64,000 bases of DNA from Methanospirillum stamsii (GTDB lineage: Archaea; Halobacteriota; Methanomicrobia; Methanomicrobiales; Methanospirillaceae), in NCBI RefSeq assembly GCF_046244385.1, contig NZ_CP176366.1, positions 1,798,001 to 1,862,000 on the forward strand. The letters run 5' to 3'. Every line of letters begins with the position of its first letter. The first letter of the stretch is position 1. Positions 47,372 to 55,694 of the stretch are shown one piece after another. The notes under the pieces were generated by a model. The model saw only the letters and a list, made by a program, of their open reading frames with translations. It was not told where the DNA came from and did no database searches. Position numbers and translations under genes: made by a program.

Positions 47372-47884
47372 TCAGTATGGAGTATTATTAAATCGGTAGA
47401 GTTCGGTATCAACTAACTGAGGTGACGTGTTCATTCTTTCCATTTCTATGTCAATGGGTTTTGGTGTTTTATTGAGAATTTCAAGTTCTGTATCAACGAA
47501 CTGAGGTGACTTGTTCATTCTTTCCATTTCTATGTCAATGGGTTTTGGTGTTTTATTGAGAATTTCAAGTTTTGTATCAATGAATTGAGGTGACGTGTTC
47601 ATTCTTTCCATTTCTATATCAATTGGTTTTGGTGTTTTATTGAGAATTTCAAGTTCAGTATCAATGAACTCAGGTGACTTGTTCATTCTTTCCATTTCTA
47701 TATCAATAGGTTTTGGTGTTTTATTGAATCGTTCAAGTTCAGTATCGATTAAATCAGGTGTTTTGTTAAACCTGTCTAATTGGTAGTCAACCAGCCTTTT
47801 GGTATCACTTGTGCCGGAAGAATCACTTCCCTGCACCATTACTACGATAAAGCAAAGGAAAAGCAGTATTATTACTTTTTTCAT
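47372..47884 (-). CDS. Secreted 14-residue tandem-repeat protein
   Basis: A signal peptide (about 1-19) is followed by ten near-perfect 14-residue units with consensus x-ID-x-E-x-E-x-x-N-K-T/S-P, for example KPIDIEMERMNKSP and EFIDTELEILNKTP. The units alternate in two types, so the DNA period is 84 bases. Nearly every unit ends in N-x-S/T, the archaeal N-glycosylation sequon, though Pro follows it. There is no other domain. It may be a glycosylated extracellular spacer; I know no family match. Confidence 0.65.
   Translation of the reverse strand: MKKVIILLFLCFIVVMVQGSDSSGTSDTKRLVDYQLDRFNKTPDLIDTELERFNKTPKPIDIEMERMNKSPEFIDTELEILNKTPKPIDIEMERMNTSPQFIDTKLEILNKTPKPIDIEMERMNKSPQFVDTELEILNKTPKPIDIEMERMNTSPQLVDTELYRFNNTPY
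47429..47765. repeat. 84-bp tandem repeat inside the secreted repeat protein
   Basis: The word CATTCTTTCCATTTCTAT recurs at 47432, 47516, 47600 and 47684, exactly 84 bases apart, with degenerate units beyond. It corresponds to paired 14-residue units on the minus strand. High identity between units suggests recent expansion or gene conversion. Confidence 0.85.
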
Positions 47885-48144
47885 CCTTACGTTTTTGCTG
47901 TGAATAATTAATTATCTTCCTGTTTGCAGCAATAATGCCCGAATGGTTCTTTGAATATCGGTTAACCCGGGTTGATACTTACATTGATTGTAAAAAAAGA
48001 TGACCTCACTCATTTTAAGGGAATATTCCCCCGACTATTATAAAATCTGAATAATTTTGTGATTTTAGTATCCTGGTCTATCTGGTGCAGGGAGCATGAT
48101 GTTCCTATCCCCGGAGAAAAAAATAAGGGCAGATAAAAATCGGT

Positions 48145-48717
48145 TTAAGTGAGTTGCCTGGTAAATGCACTTAAGTGATTTTCCGACCCGCTCCGGAGGT
48201 TCGTGTAAACCAGAATAATATCCGGTTTGCTGGTGTTTGCAATTGCTTTATCGAGATCTGCAATATCTGTTTCTTCGATAGATACTCCGGCTTTTAGTGC
48301 ATCAGTCAGCGACAGTTTTCCTTGTTCTGCCAGTTCTTCAGACAATGTCCGGATATCCGGGTTACTATAGCCTGATGAAAGATTTCCAATCATGTCAGAA
48401 GGAACCTGGTACCTGTCAAGTAAAAATTGCACTTCACTGGCATGTGTCTCTTCAGCATCTGCAATATTCTCAAATACCGGAATAGAATACATATCATACC
48501 ATACTCTATAGAGATCATGTGCCATCTGTTCTTCTTCTCTGATGAAGAGGAGATCTAAAACTTCAATATCAGTCAGGTTGTAGGTATCCGGCTCTGGAAG
48601 GGTCAGATTCATATTATCTACAAATCTGTTTCCATTCCCCTGTCCGGCAGCAGATAGGGGGAGGATAATTACCAGGGATGCAAGGAGAAGAATGAGGAGC
48701 ACAATAATTTTTTTCAT
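48145..48717 (-). CDS. DUF2202 exported protein
   Basis: This 190-residue protein has a signal peptide (about 1-25, ending PLSAAGQG) and a DUF2202 ferritin-like helical domain. The recognisable parts are LLFIREEEQMAHDLYRVWYD, ADAEETHASEVQFLLDRY and SGSENHLSAFTRQL, whose Glu and His residues could bind metal. Members are common in methanogens and bacteria but their activity is not established. The AAGQGxNG after the signal resembles that of the small protein at 51766. Confidence 0.85.
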   Translation of the reverse strand: MKKIIVLLILLLASLVIILPLSAAGQGNGNRFVDNMNLTLPEPDTYNLTDIEVLDLLFIREEEQMAHDLYRVWYDMYSIPVFENIADAEETHASEVQFLLDRYQVPSDMIGNLSSGYSNPDIRTLSEELAEQGKLSLTDALKAGVSIEETDIADLDKAIANTSKPDIILVYTNLRSGSENHLSAFTRQLT

Positions 48718-48794
48718 GATGCATACCGCCTGTCTGGTGGATAATCATCTATACATTCTCAAGAGATATAAACTTTCAAAACAGGGGGGTTACA

Positions 48795-48993
48795 TCCCTG
48801 AACTTTCTGGTTTTAGGGGATATGCAATTCAATTATTTCCTGATTTTGAGATGAGGCAGAGATTATTGGTGAGTACCTGAACAGATTGATATCTATCAGT
48901 TGGACCCACTGCATGGCACTTTTATAAGATAGAAAAGATGCTACTTCCTTTTTCGGTCGGAAGGTCAGCAAATACCATATCTATCTGCCATGA
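48795..48993 (-). pseudogene. Decayed partial copy of the Ser/Thr kinase gene 3' end
   Basis: This stretch matches the bases around 49547-49790, covering the 3' flank and the last part of the kinase gene 49587-50828. Shared words include TCCCTGAACT, AATTCAATTATT, TATCTCTCAGTTGGA-like and CTTTTGTAAGATAGAAA-like segments. An internal stretch of about 60 bases is missing. No open frame remains. It is a worn duplication separated from the intact gene by an unknown small gene. Confidence 0.65.
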
Positions 48994-49243
48994 GGTTCAA
49001 AAAAGGGATATCGAAAAAATATCTCCGGATAATGGATGATTTCATCGCAGATACCTCTAATCGGTTGATTAATTCTACTGATGAATGTGATCTTTATTCC
49101 TATTTTTTGTATTTTTACGTAGATTACAAAAACACTCATAAATAAGGGTTAATCACATCTATTTATTTTAAATATTAAATTAAATGGGATTATCCGATCT
49201 ATTATCTATGATTAAGATCTAATATATACTGTATCATTTGACC

Positions 49244-49525
49244 ATGCAGCAAAAACGACCAAACAAAGTTCTTGGATATCGTACTGATATTCATGGAGAA
49301 CCCATTCAAACGCTCATCGGCCCGGGTGAAAAAGAAAGATCTATTATCTTTTCTCTGAATTCGGGAGAAACAACCATCATCACATCACAAGATCTTAAAA
49401 ACAAACAGGAACCATTTCTTCCGTGTGATGAATTGGTAAACCAGAAAATTTTCAGGAACATGAAAAAACATCCGGATATCTATGTGAAGTTTTATAAATT
49501 CCTGAATGAGAAAATTCCCCGCTAA
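49244..49525 (+). CDS. Small hypothetical protein
   Basis: A 93-residue protein starting at ATG 49244 (MQQKRPNKVLGYRTDIHGEP). A TTG two codons earlier is also possible. It is basic and probably soluble, with an acidic stretch (GPGEKERSIIFSLNSGETT) and a C-terminal helix (DIYVKFYKFLNEKIP). No domain is recognised. It sits between the intact kinase gene and its decayed partial copy, so it may have arrived with the rearrangement. Confidence 0.5.
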   Translation: MQQKRPNKVLGYRTDIHGEPIQTLIGPGEKERSIIFSLNSGETTIITSQDLKNKQEPFLPCDELVNQKIFRNMKKHPDIYVKFYKFLNEKIPR

Positions 49526-49586
49526 ATCTAATTTTATAGTCTGCTTAATCCCTGAACTCTCCGGCTTTAGGGGATGTATAATTCAA

Positions 49587-50828
49587 TTATTCCCTGATGA
49601 TGATATGAGAGAGGTCATCGGAGAGTGCCTGAACTGATGGGTATCTCTCAGTTGGATCGATTGCCATGCACTTTTGTAAGATAGAAAGGATTAAACTTCC
49701 CTTTTCTGTCAGAAATACCGGTTCTTTACCTGAAGGAATATCTGCTTTGCCGGTCAGAAGTTCAGCAAATACCATCCCGGTCTGCCAGATGTCTGTTGAA
49801 AATTTGCACTCCGGATGACTTTTTCGTTGTTCCGGAGATGCATATGTTGGAGAAAATCCTTCTACCGACCATCGGGATGAACCTGACCGGGCAAGACCCC
49901 AATCGGTAAGTTTTGGGATTCCTTCCGCGGTTAACAGGATGTTTGTCGGTTTTATATCGCAGTGAATTACTCCCCTTGCATGGGCATACATGAGAGCAGA
50001 GACCAGACCTCTGATAATCCCTAATGCCTGCTCCAACTGCACCGGCGTATTCAGTTCTGCAACTGATCCGGGGAGATATTCTATCTCGATATAAGGAACC
50101 GGAAGGATATTAGCCGAAAAAACCCGTGCAATATGCGTATGTTCCAGATCCTTCCAGATATTTATCTCCTGCATAAATGACATTCCGGTCTTTTCATCAT
50201 CTCTTCTTGGAACCTTAACAACCACCGGAACTCCATCTCCGATGCGTTCTGCATACCAGACAGCCCCTACTCCGCCCTCACCAATGAGCCGGACATTTTT
50301 ATATCTGTTCATGGGGAGAGGAAATGCGGAAATATTCCTTGAATCAGATTTTATCTCGAAAAAATGTCCATGTCTGACCTGCTTTATGATCATTACCATT
50401 CCGCTCAGAATAGATAGTGCCAATGAAATGATAAGAAGCGTCGTGCCCGGGTATACCGTCTGAAGAAGACTGAGTGATTGACGGGAGAATAATAACAGAC
50501 CTAATGCCAGTGTCCCTGATATTACCTGACCAAAGCCGATTACTACTATCAACCGGACAGGAAGACGAACCTGAAAGAGAGAGATGAGGTGAAACAGGAT
50601 AAGGAGAAGGAAAAGTATCAAAAACGAAGGCATATAGAGATTGATTGCATTCCCCGGCCCGGCTCCCATTCCTCCCCCATGTCCATGATGCACAGATGTA
50701 GAAAGGAGGAGTACAAAAGCGAGGAGGTAATTCACAGCAAGGATGAGGCTTAGAATATTACCTATTCCGGCGGAGATGTGTTTTTTATCTGCAATCGTAT
50801 TTGCTGGTGGAAAAATGGTGGTTTTCAT
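49587..50828 (-). CDS. Membrane Ser/Thr protein kinase
   Basis: This 413-residue protein has four membrane helices (about 20-45, 65-88, 93-115 and 128-150). The loop after the first helix is His/Gly-rich, with HHGHGGGMG. The cytosolic kinase domain (about 173-410) has GEGGVGAVW, VVVKVPR with the ATP Lys, HCDIKPTN as catalytic loop, DWG in place of DFG, and SPEQ. All catalytic residues are present, so it should be active. Its start overlaps the stop of the HTH-FHA gene by an ATGA. FHA domains bind phosphothreonine, so the regulator is a likely target. Confidence 0.88.
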   Translation of the reverse strand: MKTTIFPPANTIADKKHISAGIGNILSLILAVNYLLAFVLLLSTSVHHGHGGGMGAGPGNAINLYMPSFLILFLLLILFHLISLFQVRLPVRLIVVIGFGQVISGTLALGLLLFSRQSLSLLQTVYPGTTLLIISLALSILSGMVMIIKQVRHGHFFEIKSDSRNISAFPLPMNRYKNVRLIGEGGVGAVWYAERIGDGVPVVVKVPRRDDEKTGMSFMQEINIWKDLEHTHIARVFSANILPVPYIEIEYLPGSVAELNTPVQLEQALGIIRGLVSALMYAHARGVIHCDIKPTNILLTAEGIPKLTDWGLARSGSSRWSVEGFSPTYASPEQRKSHPECKFSTDIWQTGMVFAELLTGKADIPSGKEPVFLTEKGSLILSILQKCMAIDPTERYPSVQALSDDLSHIIIRE

Positions 50829-51619
50829 GAATTATCGGTTTTTCCTGAACGAAAGATAAACGCCACTCCCAGTGATTCGGGTGAGAGTTCAATATGGTCT
50901 CCGTCTGTAAGCACCACGGGGTCATGAGACACGGGTTTACCATTTACATACGTCCCTCCTTTACTGTTACCTTCTGAAATCGTCCAGAATCCTGACTGTA
51001 TTCGAAGCCATGCATGGGGACGTGATACCCGGCTGACCGATCGATACCCGTCATTGAGCAGTATTGCAGGTTCCAAAGAGATCCCGTCCCATCCCTCTTC
51101 TACCCGTCCAATCCGGTAGACATTTTCTGTTAATTCAAATACATCTCCAGTCTGTGAACCGCTCGTAATAACAAGTCCGGGTCCGGATGATGGGAGGATG
51201 CTGTGCAATCCGGTTTTTACCTGTATAGCCCGCTCTGATAAATCCGGAATATTACTTCCTGTTACCGAGGTAAAGATGGTAAGATTGTTTGCTGCATGTT
51301 TTAACGCATCGGGAATGAGAATATAATAGAACACCGGCTGACCCTGGTTTGCAGGTTCATCTGAAACCCCTATCTCTTTTTGTATCAGACCCAGTGATAA
51401 CAGTTTATTCAGGTGCTTTTTGGTATTCTCATAACTTGTTTTAATCTCATGTGAGATCTGTCTGACTGTCCGGGGCCTGGTTCCGACATATGAGAGTATT
51501 TGAAGACGGATGGGACTTGCAAGAACATCGAGATATTCTGAGAGTTCAGAAATAAATTCCTGATCTGAACTGGTAAGGATCGTCCGGTCATCTGGTTTAT
51601 CCGGATTCACATGTATCAT
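50825..51619 (-). CDS. HTH-FHA transcriptional regulator
   Basis: The 264-residue product joins an ArsR-like winged helix (LASPIRLQILSYVGTRPRTV then ENTKKHLNKLLSLGLIQKE, residues 30-90) to a C-terminal FHA domain. The FHA part has YRIGR near residue 170, SRPHAWLRI and GTYVNG near 240. FHA domains bind phosphothreonine; the overlapping downstream gene encodes a Ser/Thr kinase. The divergent promoter at 51620-51765 serves two small secreted proteins, which are the obvious candidate targets. HTH-FHA order with a kinase suggests phosphorylation-controlled transcription. Confidence 0.85.
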   Translation of the reverse strand: MIHVNPDKPDDRTILTSSDQEFISELSEYLDVLASPIRLQILSYVGTRPRTVRQISHEIKTSYENTKKHLNKLLSLGLIQKEIGVSDEPANQGQPVFYYILIPDALKHAANNLTIFTSVTGSNIPDLSERAIQVKTGLHSILPSSGPGLVITSGSQTGDVFELTENVYRIGRVEEGWDGISLEPAILLNDGYRSVSRVSRPHAWLRIQSGFWTISEGNSKGGTYVNGKPVSHDPVVLTDGDHIELSPESLGVAFIFRSGKTDNS

Positions 51620-51765
51620 CTCACTTGTTCATTGGCGGCCGGTCAATATCAATGTCTACCCTCTTGTAACCAACCGGTTCAGGGGGGGAACCAGTCCCAT
51701 TTTGTCCGTTTATATCTCACAAAGCCTAATGGAAGAGTATGCACTGCAGGAGGTGCAGATAAATC

Positions 51766-51999
51766 ATGAAAGGAATAACAATTTTTCTCATATTAGGTCT
51801 GATTGCTCTGGCGTTTATACTCCCGGCATCAGCAGCCGGCCAGGGTGGAAATGGAAAGATGCTCCAGAGTGGAGGAGAGTTAGGCCAGAACCTTGGAACG
51901 TGTCCAAATCCGGATTGTCCCCAGGAAGATTGTCCGTTTAACCAGACTCCTCCCCGGGATGGAACCGGAATGCAGTATGGAAAAAACCTGAAGCGATAA
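51766..51999 (+). CDS. Small secreted Cys-rich protein
   Basis: A 77-residue protein with a signal peptide (about 1-24, ending PASAAGQG). The mature part has CPNPDCPQEDCPFN followed by PPRDGTGMQYG. The same PPRDGTGMQYG ending with preceding Cys residues occurs in the next gene. A GGAGGTG lies upstream of the ATG at 51766. It is transcribed divergently from the HTH-FHA regulator. Cys and acidic residues could bind metal, but no family function is known to me. Confidence 0.68.
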   Translation: MKGITIFLILGLIALAFILPASAAGQGGNGKMLQSGGELGQNLGTCPNPDCPQEDCPFNQTPPRDGTGMQYGKNLKR

Positions 52000-52015
52000 G
52001 AAACCAGGTGAGATG

Positions 52016-52327
52016 ATGAAACGAACCACCATGGGTATTGTAGGAATTGGAATCATTGCCGTACTGGTGATTCTGATCATGACTCTTCCGGTATCAGGAG
52101 CAGGAAAGACCGGCCCCCAGGATGGAACCGGCTACCACTTTGGTCTGAATAATCAAAGCAATGCCGGTCAGCAGGGTGCTGATGGATCCTGCATCCGGGA
52201 GGTTTGTCCGCATAACGAAAACCCGCCCCGTGATGGAACCGGAATGCAGTATGGAAGATTAGAAGGCAAATCCGGAAATGGTGGAAAGTCCGGACAACAT
52301 GGGCATGGAAAAGGCCACCATCAGTAG
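52016..52327 (+). CDS. Small secreted protein with His-rich tail
   Basis: The 103-residue product (ATG 52016, GGTG five bases before; ATG 52013 also possible) has a signal segment (about 8-30). The mature part has GPQDGTGYHFG, then CIREVCPHNENPPRDGTGMQYG split across the shared signature, and ends GQHGHGKGHHQ. It is a paralogue of 51766-51999, 17 bases upstream in the same unit. The His-rich tail recalls the HHGHGGG loop of the kinase at 49587 and suggests metal binding; this is inference. Confidence 0.65.
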   Translation: MKRTTMGIVGIGIIAVLVILIMTLPVSGAGKTGPQDGTGYHFGLNNQSNAGQQGADGSCIREVCPHNENPPRDGTGMQYGRLEGKSGNGGKSGQHGHGKGHHQ

Positions 52328-52343
52328 GATGGTTTTTCCATCC
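52327..52343 (+). terminator. Hairpin after the small secreted protein genes
   Basis: GGATGG-TTTTT-CCATCC forms a 6-bp stem at the stop of 52016-52327. It could stop or stabilise the transcript. Confidence 0.3.
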
Positions 52344-52688
52344 GGTCCATAGATTGTGAATTTTTCCGTCCATTACGGGTATTCCCCTCCGTTTTTTAAT
52401 CAAACCCTCTAAATGACCAAAATCCCTGCTTCTTTTTTCATACAGCAAGCCTGACATTGTCTTCTCTGTGGATGAGTGGTCCTATTCATATGGCCAAGAG
52501 CAGTCAGTCCACTCCGGTCTGGTTTCTATTTTCATGGAAACATTTTCAGGTTTCCAGGCCACGCTCTTTAATGCCAATCAATCGTTAAATCGGCTGAAAT
52601 TCTCGCTATGTTCTCATTTTGTTTTTTTCCCTTATACACTCCGGTTCAATACTGTATGTCTCAGTTCGAGACAGGGGAAAAGTCGAAC
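52344..52688. other. Non-coding gap
   Basis: About 345 bases without a supported gene. Frames in both strands lack family features. The last part precedes the gene at 52689 and may hold its promoter. Confidence 0.45.
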
Positions 52689-53192
52689 ATGGCAGATTTT
52701 GTAGCAAAGTCAACCGTAAAAAGTGCTGAACGGGTTCTCGCAGCTCCGTTTGCAAGCAAAGATGCGATGAATACCATCATCGCCGGAATAATCACTGATA
52801 ATCCGTGGAACTGCACGCCATACACTTCCGGAGGGGAAACTCTTGCTCCGGTCCAGAAAACTTCCGAGTATTATACCGGGAAGGTCGTCTATGAAAACAC
52901 CGAAGGAAAACAGGTCGGGTATGTGACTGTCCGTGCCGGATCATCCGGAGCCTTTGACACCATTACCTCAACTGTTCTGGCAAACACTGCCATGGCAAGT
53001 GCGATGGGGGGGACTGCATCACATGACAGTTCAGAAGATAACTTCTCCGTGACACTCAAATGTCATACTGAAACCGGAGAACTCTTTAATATCCGGTTCA
53101 ACCGTACCGGAGTCATGGTATCAAGTTACGAAGCAGATAGCATTCTCACAACCATTGAGACCTGGGCAGACACGATTCCGGCCCTGGCATAA
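52689..53192 (+). CDS. Hypothetical cytosolic protein
   Basis: From ATG 52689 the product has 167 residues (MADFVAKSTVKSAERVLAAP) and no membrane segments. A beta-rich middle (YYTGKVVYENTEGKQVGYVT, LKCHTETGELFNIRFNRTGV) suggests a compact fold with an N-terminal helix. The frame is open upstream with ATGs at 52608 and 52656, but AGGGG lies before 52689. I do not recognise a family. The G+C-rich codon use is like that of the core genes, so it is probably native. Confidence 0.55.
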   Translation: MADFVAKSTVKSAERVLAAPFASKDAMNTIIAGIITDNPWNCTPYTSGGETLAPVQKTSEYYTGKVVYENTEGKQVGYVTVRAGSSGAFDTITSTVLANTAMASAMGGTASHDSSEDNFSVTLKCHTETGELFNIRFNRTGVMVSSYEADSILTTIETWADTIPALA

Positions 53193-53198
53193 TTCTTT

Positions 53199-53212
53199 TC
53201 TCTTTTTTTGTG
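53199..53212 (+). terminator. Oligo-T tract after 52689-53192
   Basis: TTTTCTCTTTTTTT follows the stop by a few bases and further T-runs occur to 53258, as expected of archaeal termination. Confidence 0.45.
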
Positions 53213-53300
53213 CTGAATTACTGCATTGGAACCTTTTTTCTGAATTTTCTTTTTTTCCTCAACCAAAGATCCTATTACTTCACAGATCTATCATTCATGC

Positions 53301-53990
53301 ATGACTGACATCGTACCGCCACTGGAGATAATCCCAATATCGCTCGGGTTTGTGAATGCATACCTGGTGAAACAGGAGGGAATTATTCTTATTGATACCG
53401 GAATACCCGGTAGTGCATTGAAAATCTTTGACATAATGAAGGAAAACGGAATTAACTTTCAGGATCTTTCGCTTATTATTCTCACCCATGGTCATCAGGA
53501 CCATGCCGGATCAGTATCTGCTATTCGTGAGAGAACTACGGCTCCGGTATTGTCGCATGTAAATACTGCAGAGTTACTGCAAAAAGGGGTGCAGGGTGAA
53601 TTACAGCCCTGTTCGATGACGGGACATCTTTTAAAATTCTTTTTTTCCATGAAGAAACACTCGGCATTTCCTCCATTTAAACCGGATATTCTCATCGATG
53701 CCCCCTATAATCTCTCTTCTTACGGAATATCCGGAATGGTAATTCCAACTCCCGGCCATGCAAAAGGGTCGGTGTCTGTAGCACTTGATTCAGGTGAGAG
53801 GTTTACAGGAGATCTGATATTCCCGAAAATTCCATCCGGAAAGCCAGGATTTCCATTCTGGGCTGATGAACCTGATAAAATACTCTCAAGTATCCGGACC
53901 ATTGCCGATGATAATGCTACGGTCTTTTATCCCGGACATGGAGGTCCTTTCATGAGAAAAGATGTCCTCGAACTGATTAACCATGTGTAG
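53301..53990 (+). CDS. MBL-fold metallo-hydrolase
   Basis: The 229-residue protein has the metallo-beta-lactamase zinc motif THGHQDHAGS near residue 61, followed by TPGHAKGS near 152, TGDLIFP and YPGHGG near 212. This is the glyoxalase II-like type with two metal sites. The substrate could be a thioester or other hydrolysable bond and cannot be told. It stands alone; ATG 53301 is preceded by CATGC but ATG 53298 is also close. Confidence 0.88.
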   Translation: MTDIVPPLEIIPISLGFVNAYLVKQEGIILIDTGIPGSALKIFDIMKENGINFQDLSLIILTHGHQDHAGSVSAIRERTTAPVLSHVNTAELLQKGVQGELQPCSMTGHLLKFFFSMKKHSAFPPFKPDILIDAPYNLSSYGISGMVIPTPGHAKGSVSVALDSGERFTGDLIFPKIPSGKPGFPFWADEPDKILSSIRTIADDNATVFYPGHGGPFMRKDVLELINHV

Positions 53991-54123
53991 ATCCGGTACC
54001 GATATTATTAGAGACTGAGAAGAAAGTGTCCTCCCATTCAATACTACAAAAAATCCTGATTATTACGGATTATCCCTTCTTTCAATCCGGAATTTCAATA
54101 TTATTTCCAAAAGCGAAAAACTC

Positions 54124-54531
54124 TTAGTTATTTTCAATATTGGTTATTTTTGAAAGGACGAATGCTCGGACAAATTCGGCTTTCTTTATTGCATCCCGAG
54201 ATTCTTCTATACTTGGAAAGTAAAAGTCATCAGCATATCGGATTTCAACCGCAAAATCAGTTAATTCATCAATGTTCTTCTGTATTAGTTCATTAAAAGA
54301 TGGATCAATTAGTATACAGTCTCTGATGAGTCTGATTAATGAATGAGTTTTAGGAATTTCACTATCTGAAAAAACTAAAAATGCTTTTAGATATTTTTCA
54401 GCGGTCTGCTAAACATGGAAACATACGGTATCCAGAGCCGGATCTTCGTGTTCTATCTCATGGCATGCATTTTTTAAATCATTATCAGCCTTTACGCACC
54501 ATCGTCGTAGAGTTTCAATATTTATACTCAT
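54124..54531 (-). pseudogene. HEPN-domain gene interrupted by an in-frame amber codon
   Basis: The frame from ATG 54531 gives MSINIETLRRWCVKADNDLK and reaches PALDTVCFHV, where TAG (54411-54409) stands at residue 41. Beyond it the frame continues as QTAEKYLKAFLVFSD, HSLIRLIRD and FAVEIRYADDFYFPS to TAA at 54124. In HEPN proteins this position normally reads CFHxQQxAEKYLKAFL, so TAG probably replaced CAG by one C-to-T change. The start overlaps the stop of the MNT gene 54528-54860 (ATGA). It is a nearly intact toxin with one nonsense mutation. Confidence 0.75.
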
Positions 54532-54860
54532 ACGGGTAATCCTTCCCGTAAGGCATAGTACGAGATTCTACCCTTGTCGTTGTTTGCTGATTGAATTTCA
54601 TCTTTTGCCAGTACGATAAAATCTGCATCGATATCATAATCAAAAACGAATATTTTTCTAATTCCTGATATGATTTTTCTTTGCAATAAATGGGGGATTT
54701 TTCCCTCTGTAATTATAAGAAAATCCCAATCGCTGTCCGGTTTTGCAGTTCCCCTCGCACGACTACCAAATAGATAGACTGAAATGACAACTATCTCCTG
54801 TTTCGCGAATTCGTCGCGAATTATTTTTGACAGGAGTTCGATTGGAGGTATATTACTCAT
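54528..54860 (-). CDS. MNT nucleotidyltransferase antitoxin
   Basis: The 110-residue product has VYLFGSRARGTAKPDSDWDF around residues 28-47. The second acidic motif reads DSDWDF in place of DSDIDL, which is an accepted variant. The fold end has FIVLAKDEIQSANNDKGRIS, typical of MNT proteins. It is followed by the amber-interrupted HEPN gene with an ATGA overlap. Confidence 0.8.
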   Translation of the reverse strand: MSNIPPIELLSKIIRDEFAKQEIVVISVYLFGSRARGTAKPDSDWDFLIITEGKIPHLLQRKIISGIRKIFVFDYDIDADFIVLAKDEIQSANNDKGRISYYALREGLPV

Positions 54861-55150
54861 TTTTGTAAAAACTTCTGATTAATGATATGGTGTATATAAT
54901 TTTTCTTAAGTATGTATCATTCTATAGGTTTTGTAGATTATCAATATGATAGGTTTTTTCCTGGTTGAAAAACCCTACACAAATTAACTAAAAATCAAGC
55001 AAAATTTCATATTCAAAAAGAAGGAGTTGTAATATTTTTCTCATTGAGTCCGGATGTTGGATCGAATATTACCCCTTTATTGCCATCCTGCTCAATGATA
55101 TTACTAAAGACTGCACGGATGATTATTGAAGATACTGGAGATTTTATTAC

Positions 55151-55483
55151 ATGGATTCATGGGTTGAATCTTTAATCTCTGATTTATCAGAAGAAATAAA
55201 GAAACAGGGGATACAGATTGCCGTGATTGTCCTGTTCGGCTCACAATTTGATGGAACAGCAACCAATGAAAGTGACGTTGATCTTGCAATTGTTTCTCCC
55301 TCATTTATTGGTCTTAGTTCACTTGAGCGAAGAAAAGAAGTTAAAAATTCTCTCCGTCAAATAATTAAAACCTATAAAGTACCTGTTGATCTTATTCTTC
55401 TTACTCCTGAAGAGTACGAAAATGAAAAGTCTCTACGTATGTCATTTATTCGTCAGGGAATTCCTGTTTCTGCCCTGGTATAA
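55151..55483 (+). CDS. Orphan MNT nucleotidyltransferase
   Basis: A 110-residue nucleotidyltransferase with IVLFGSQFDGTATNESDVDL around residues 27-46 and VPVDLILLTPEEYENEKS near 75-92. GSQ replaces the more usual GSR/GSY. No HEPN gene follows, so it may act alone or on a HEPN encoded elsewhere in the island. The downstream DNA holds a Fic stump on the other strand. Confidence 0.72.
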   Translation: MDSWVESLISDLSEEIKKQGIQIAVIVLFGSQFDGTATNESDVDLAIVSPSFIGLSSLERRKEVKNSLRQIIKTYKVPVDLILLTPEEYENEKSLRMSFIRQGIPVSALV

Positions 55484-55580
55484 AATAATGGTAATAACCT
55501 GGTAAAACCGGTCTCTCATCTATCCGGGAAGATATGACGGCTTCCTGAGTGATATACAGGGTGAGGAGAAGATCCGGGTT

Positions 55581-55694
55581 TTATGTGCTCTGGAGTAGTC
55601 CATCAAACCGGACCAGGGCTGCATTTGCAGCACCAATAAGAGAGATATGATTGATCCGGTCAATTTCAGTTGGTGGCAAGGGTTCTGGTTTCAT
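55581..55694 (-). pseudogene. Fic-family N-terminal stump
   Basis: A 37-residue frame from ATG 55694 reads MKPEPLPPTEIDRINHISLI then GAANAALVRFDGLLQST, the start of Fic/DOC proteins of the Fic_N type (LPP...ID...G.AN.AL.R.DGLLQS). It ends at TAA 55583-55581 where the family continues for over 300 residues with the HPFxxGNGR site. The rest is not found nearby. A second stump starts at 63182 with the same first codons and the same 5' flank. Confidence 0.65.

Noticed and set aside
47429..47765. Regular 84-bp repeats considered as a CRISPR array
   Set aside because: There are no unique spacers; the repeats are codons of a continuous signal-peptide protein.
54405..54415. Amber codon read as pyrrolysine
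   Set aside because: The family has Gln at this place, one base change explains it, and pyrrolysine use is known mainly in methylamine-using methanogens; no pyl genes are seen.
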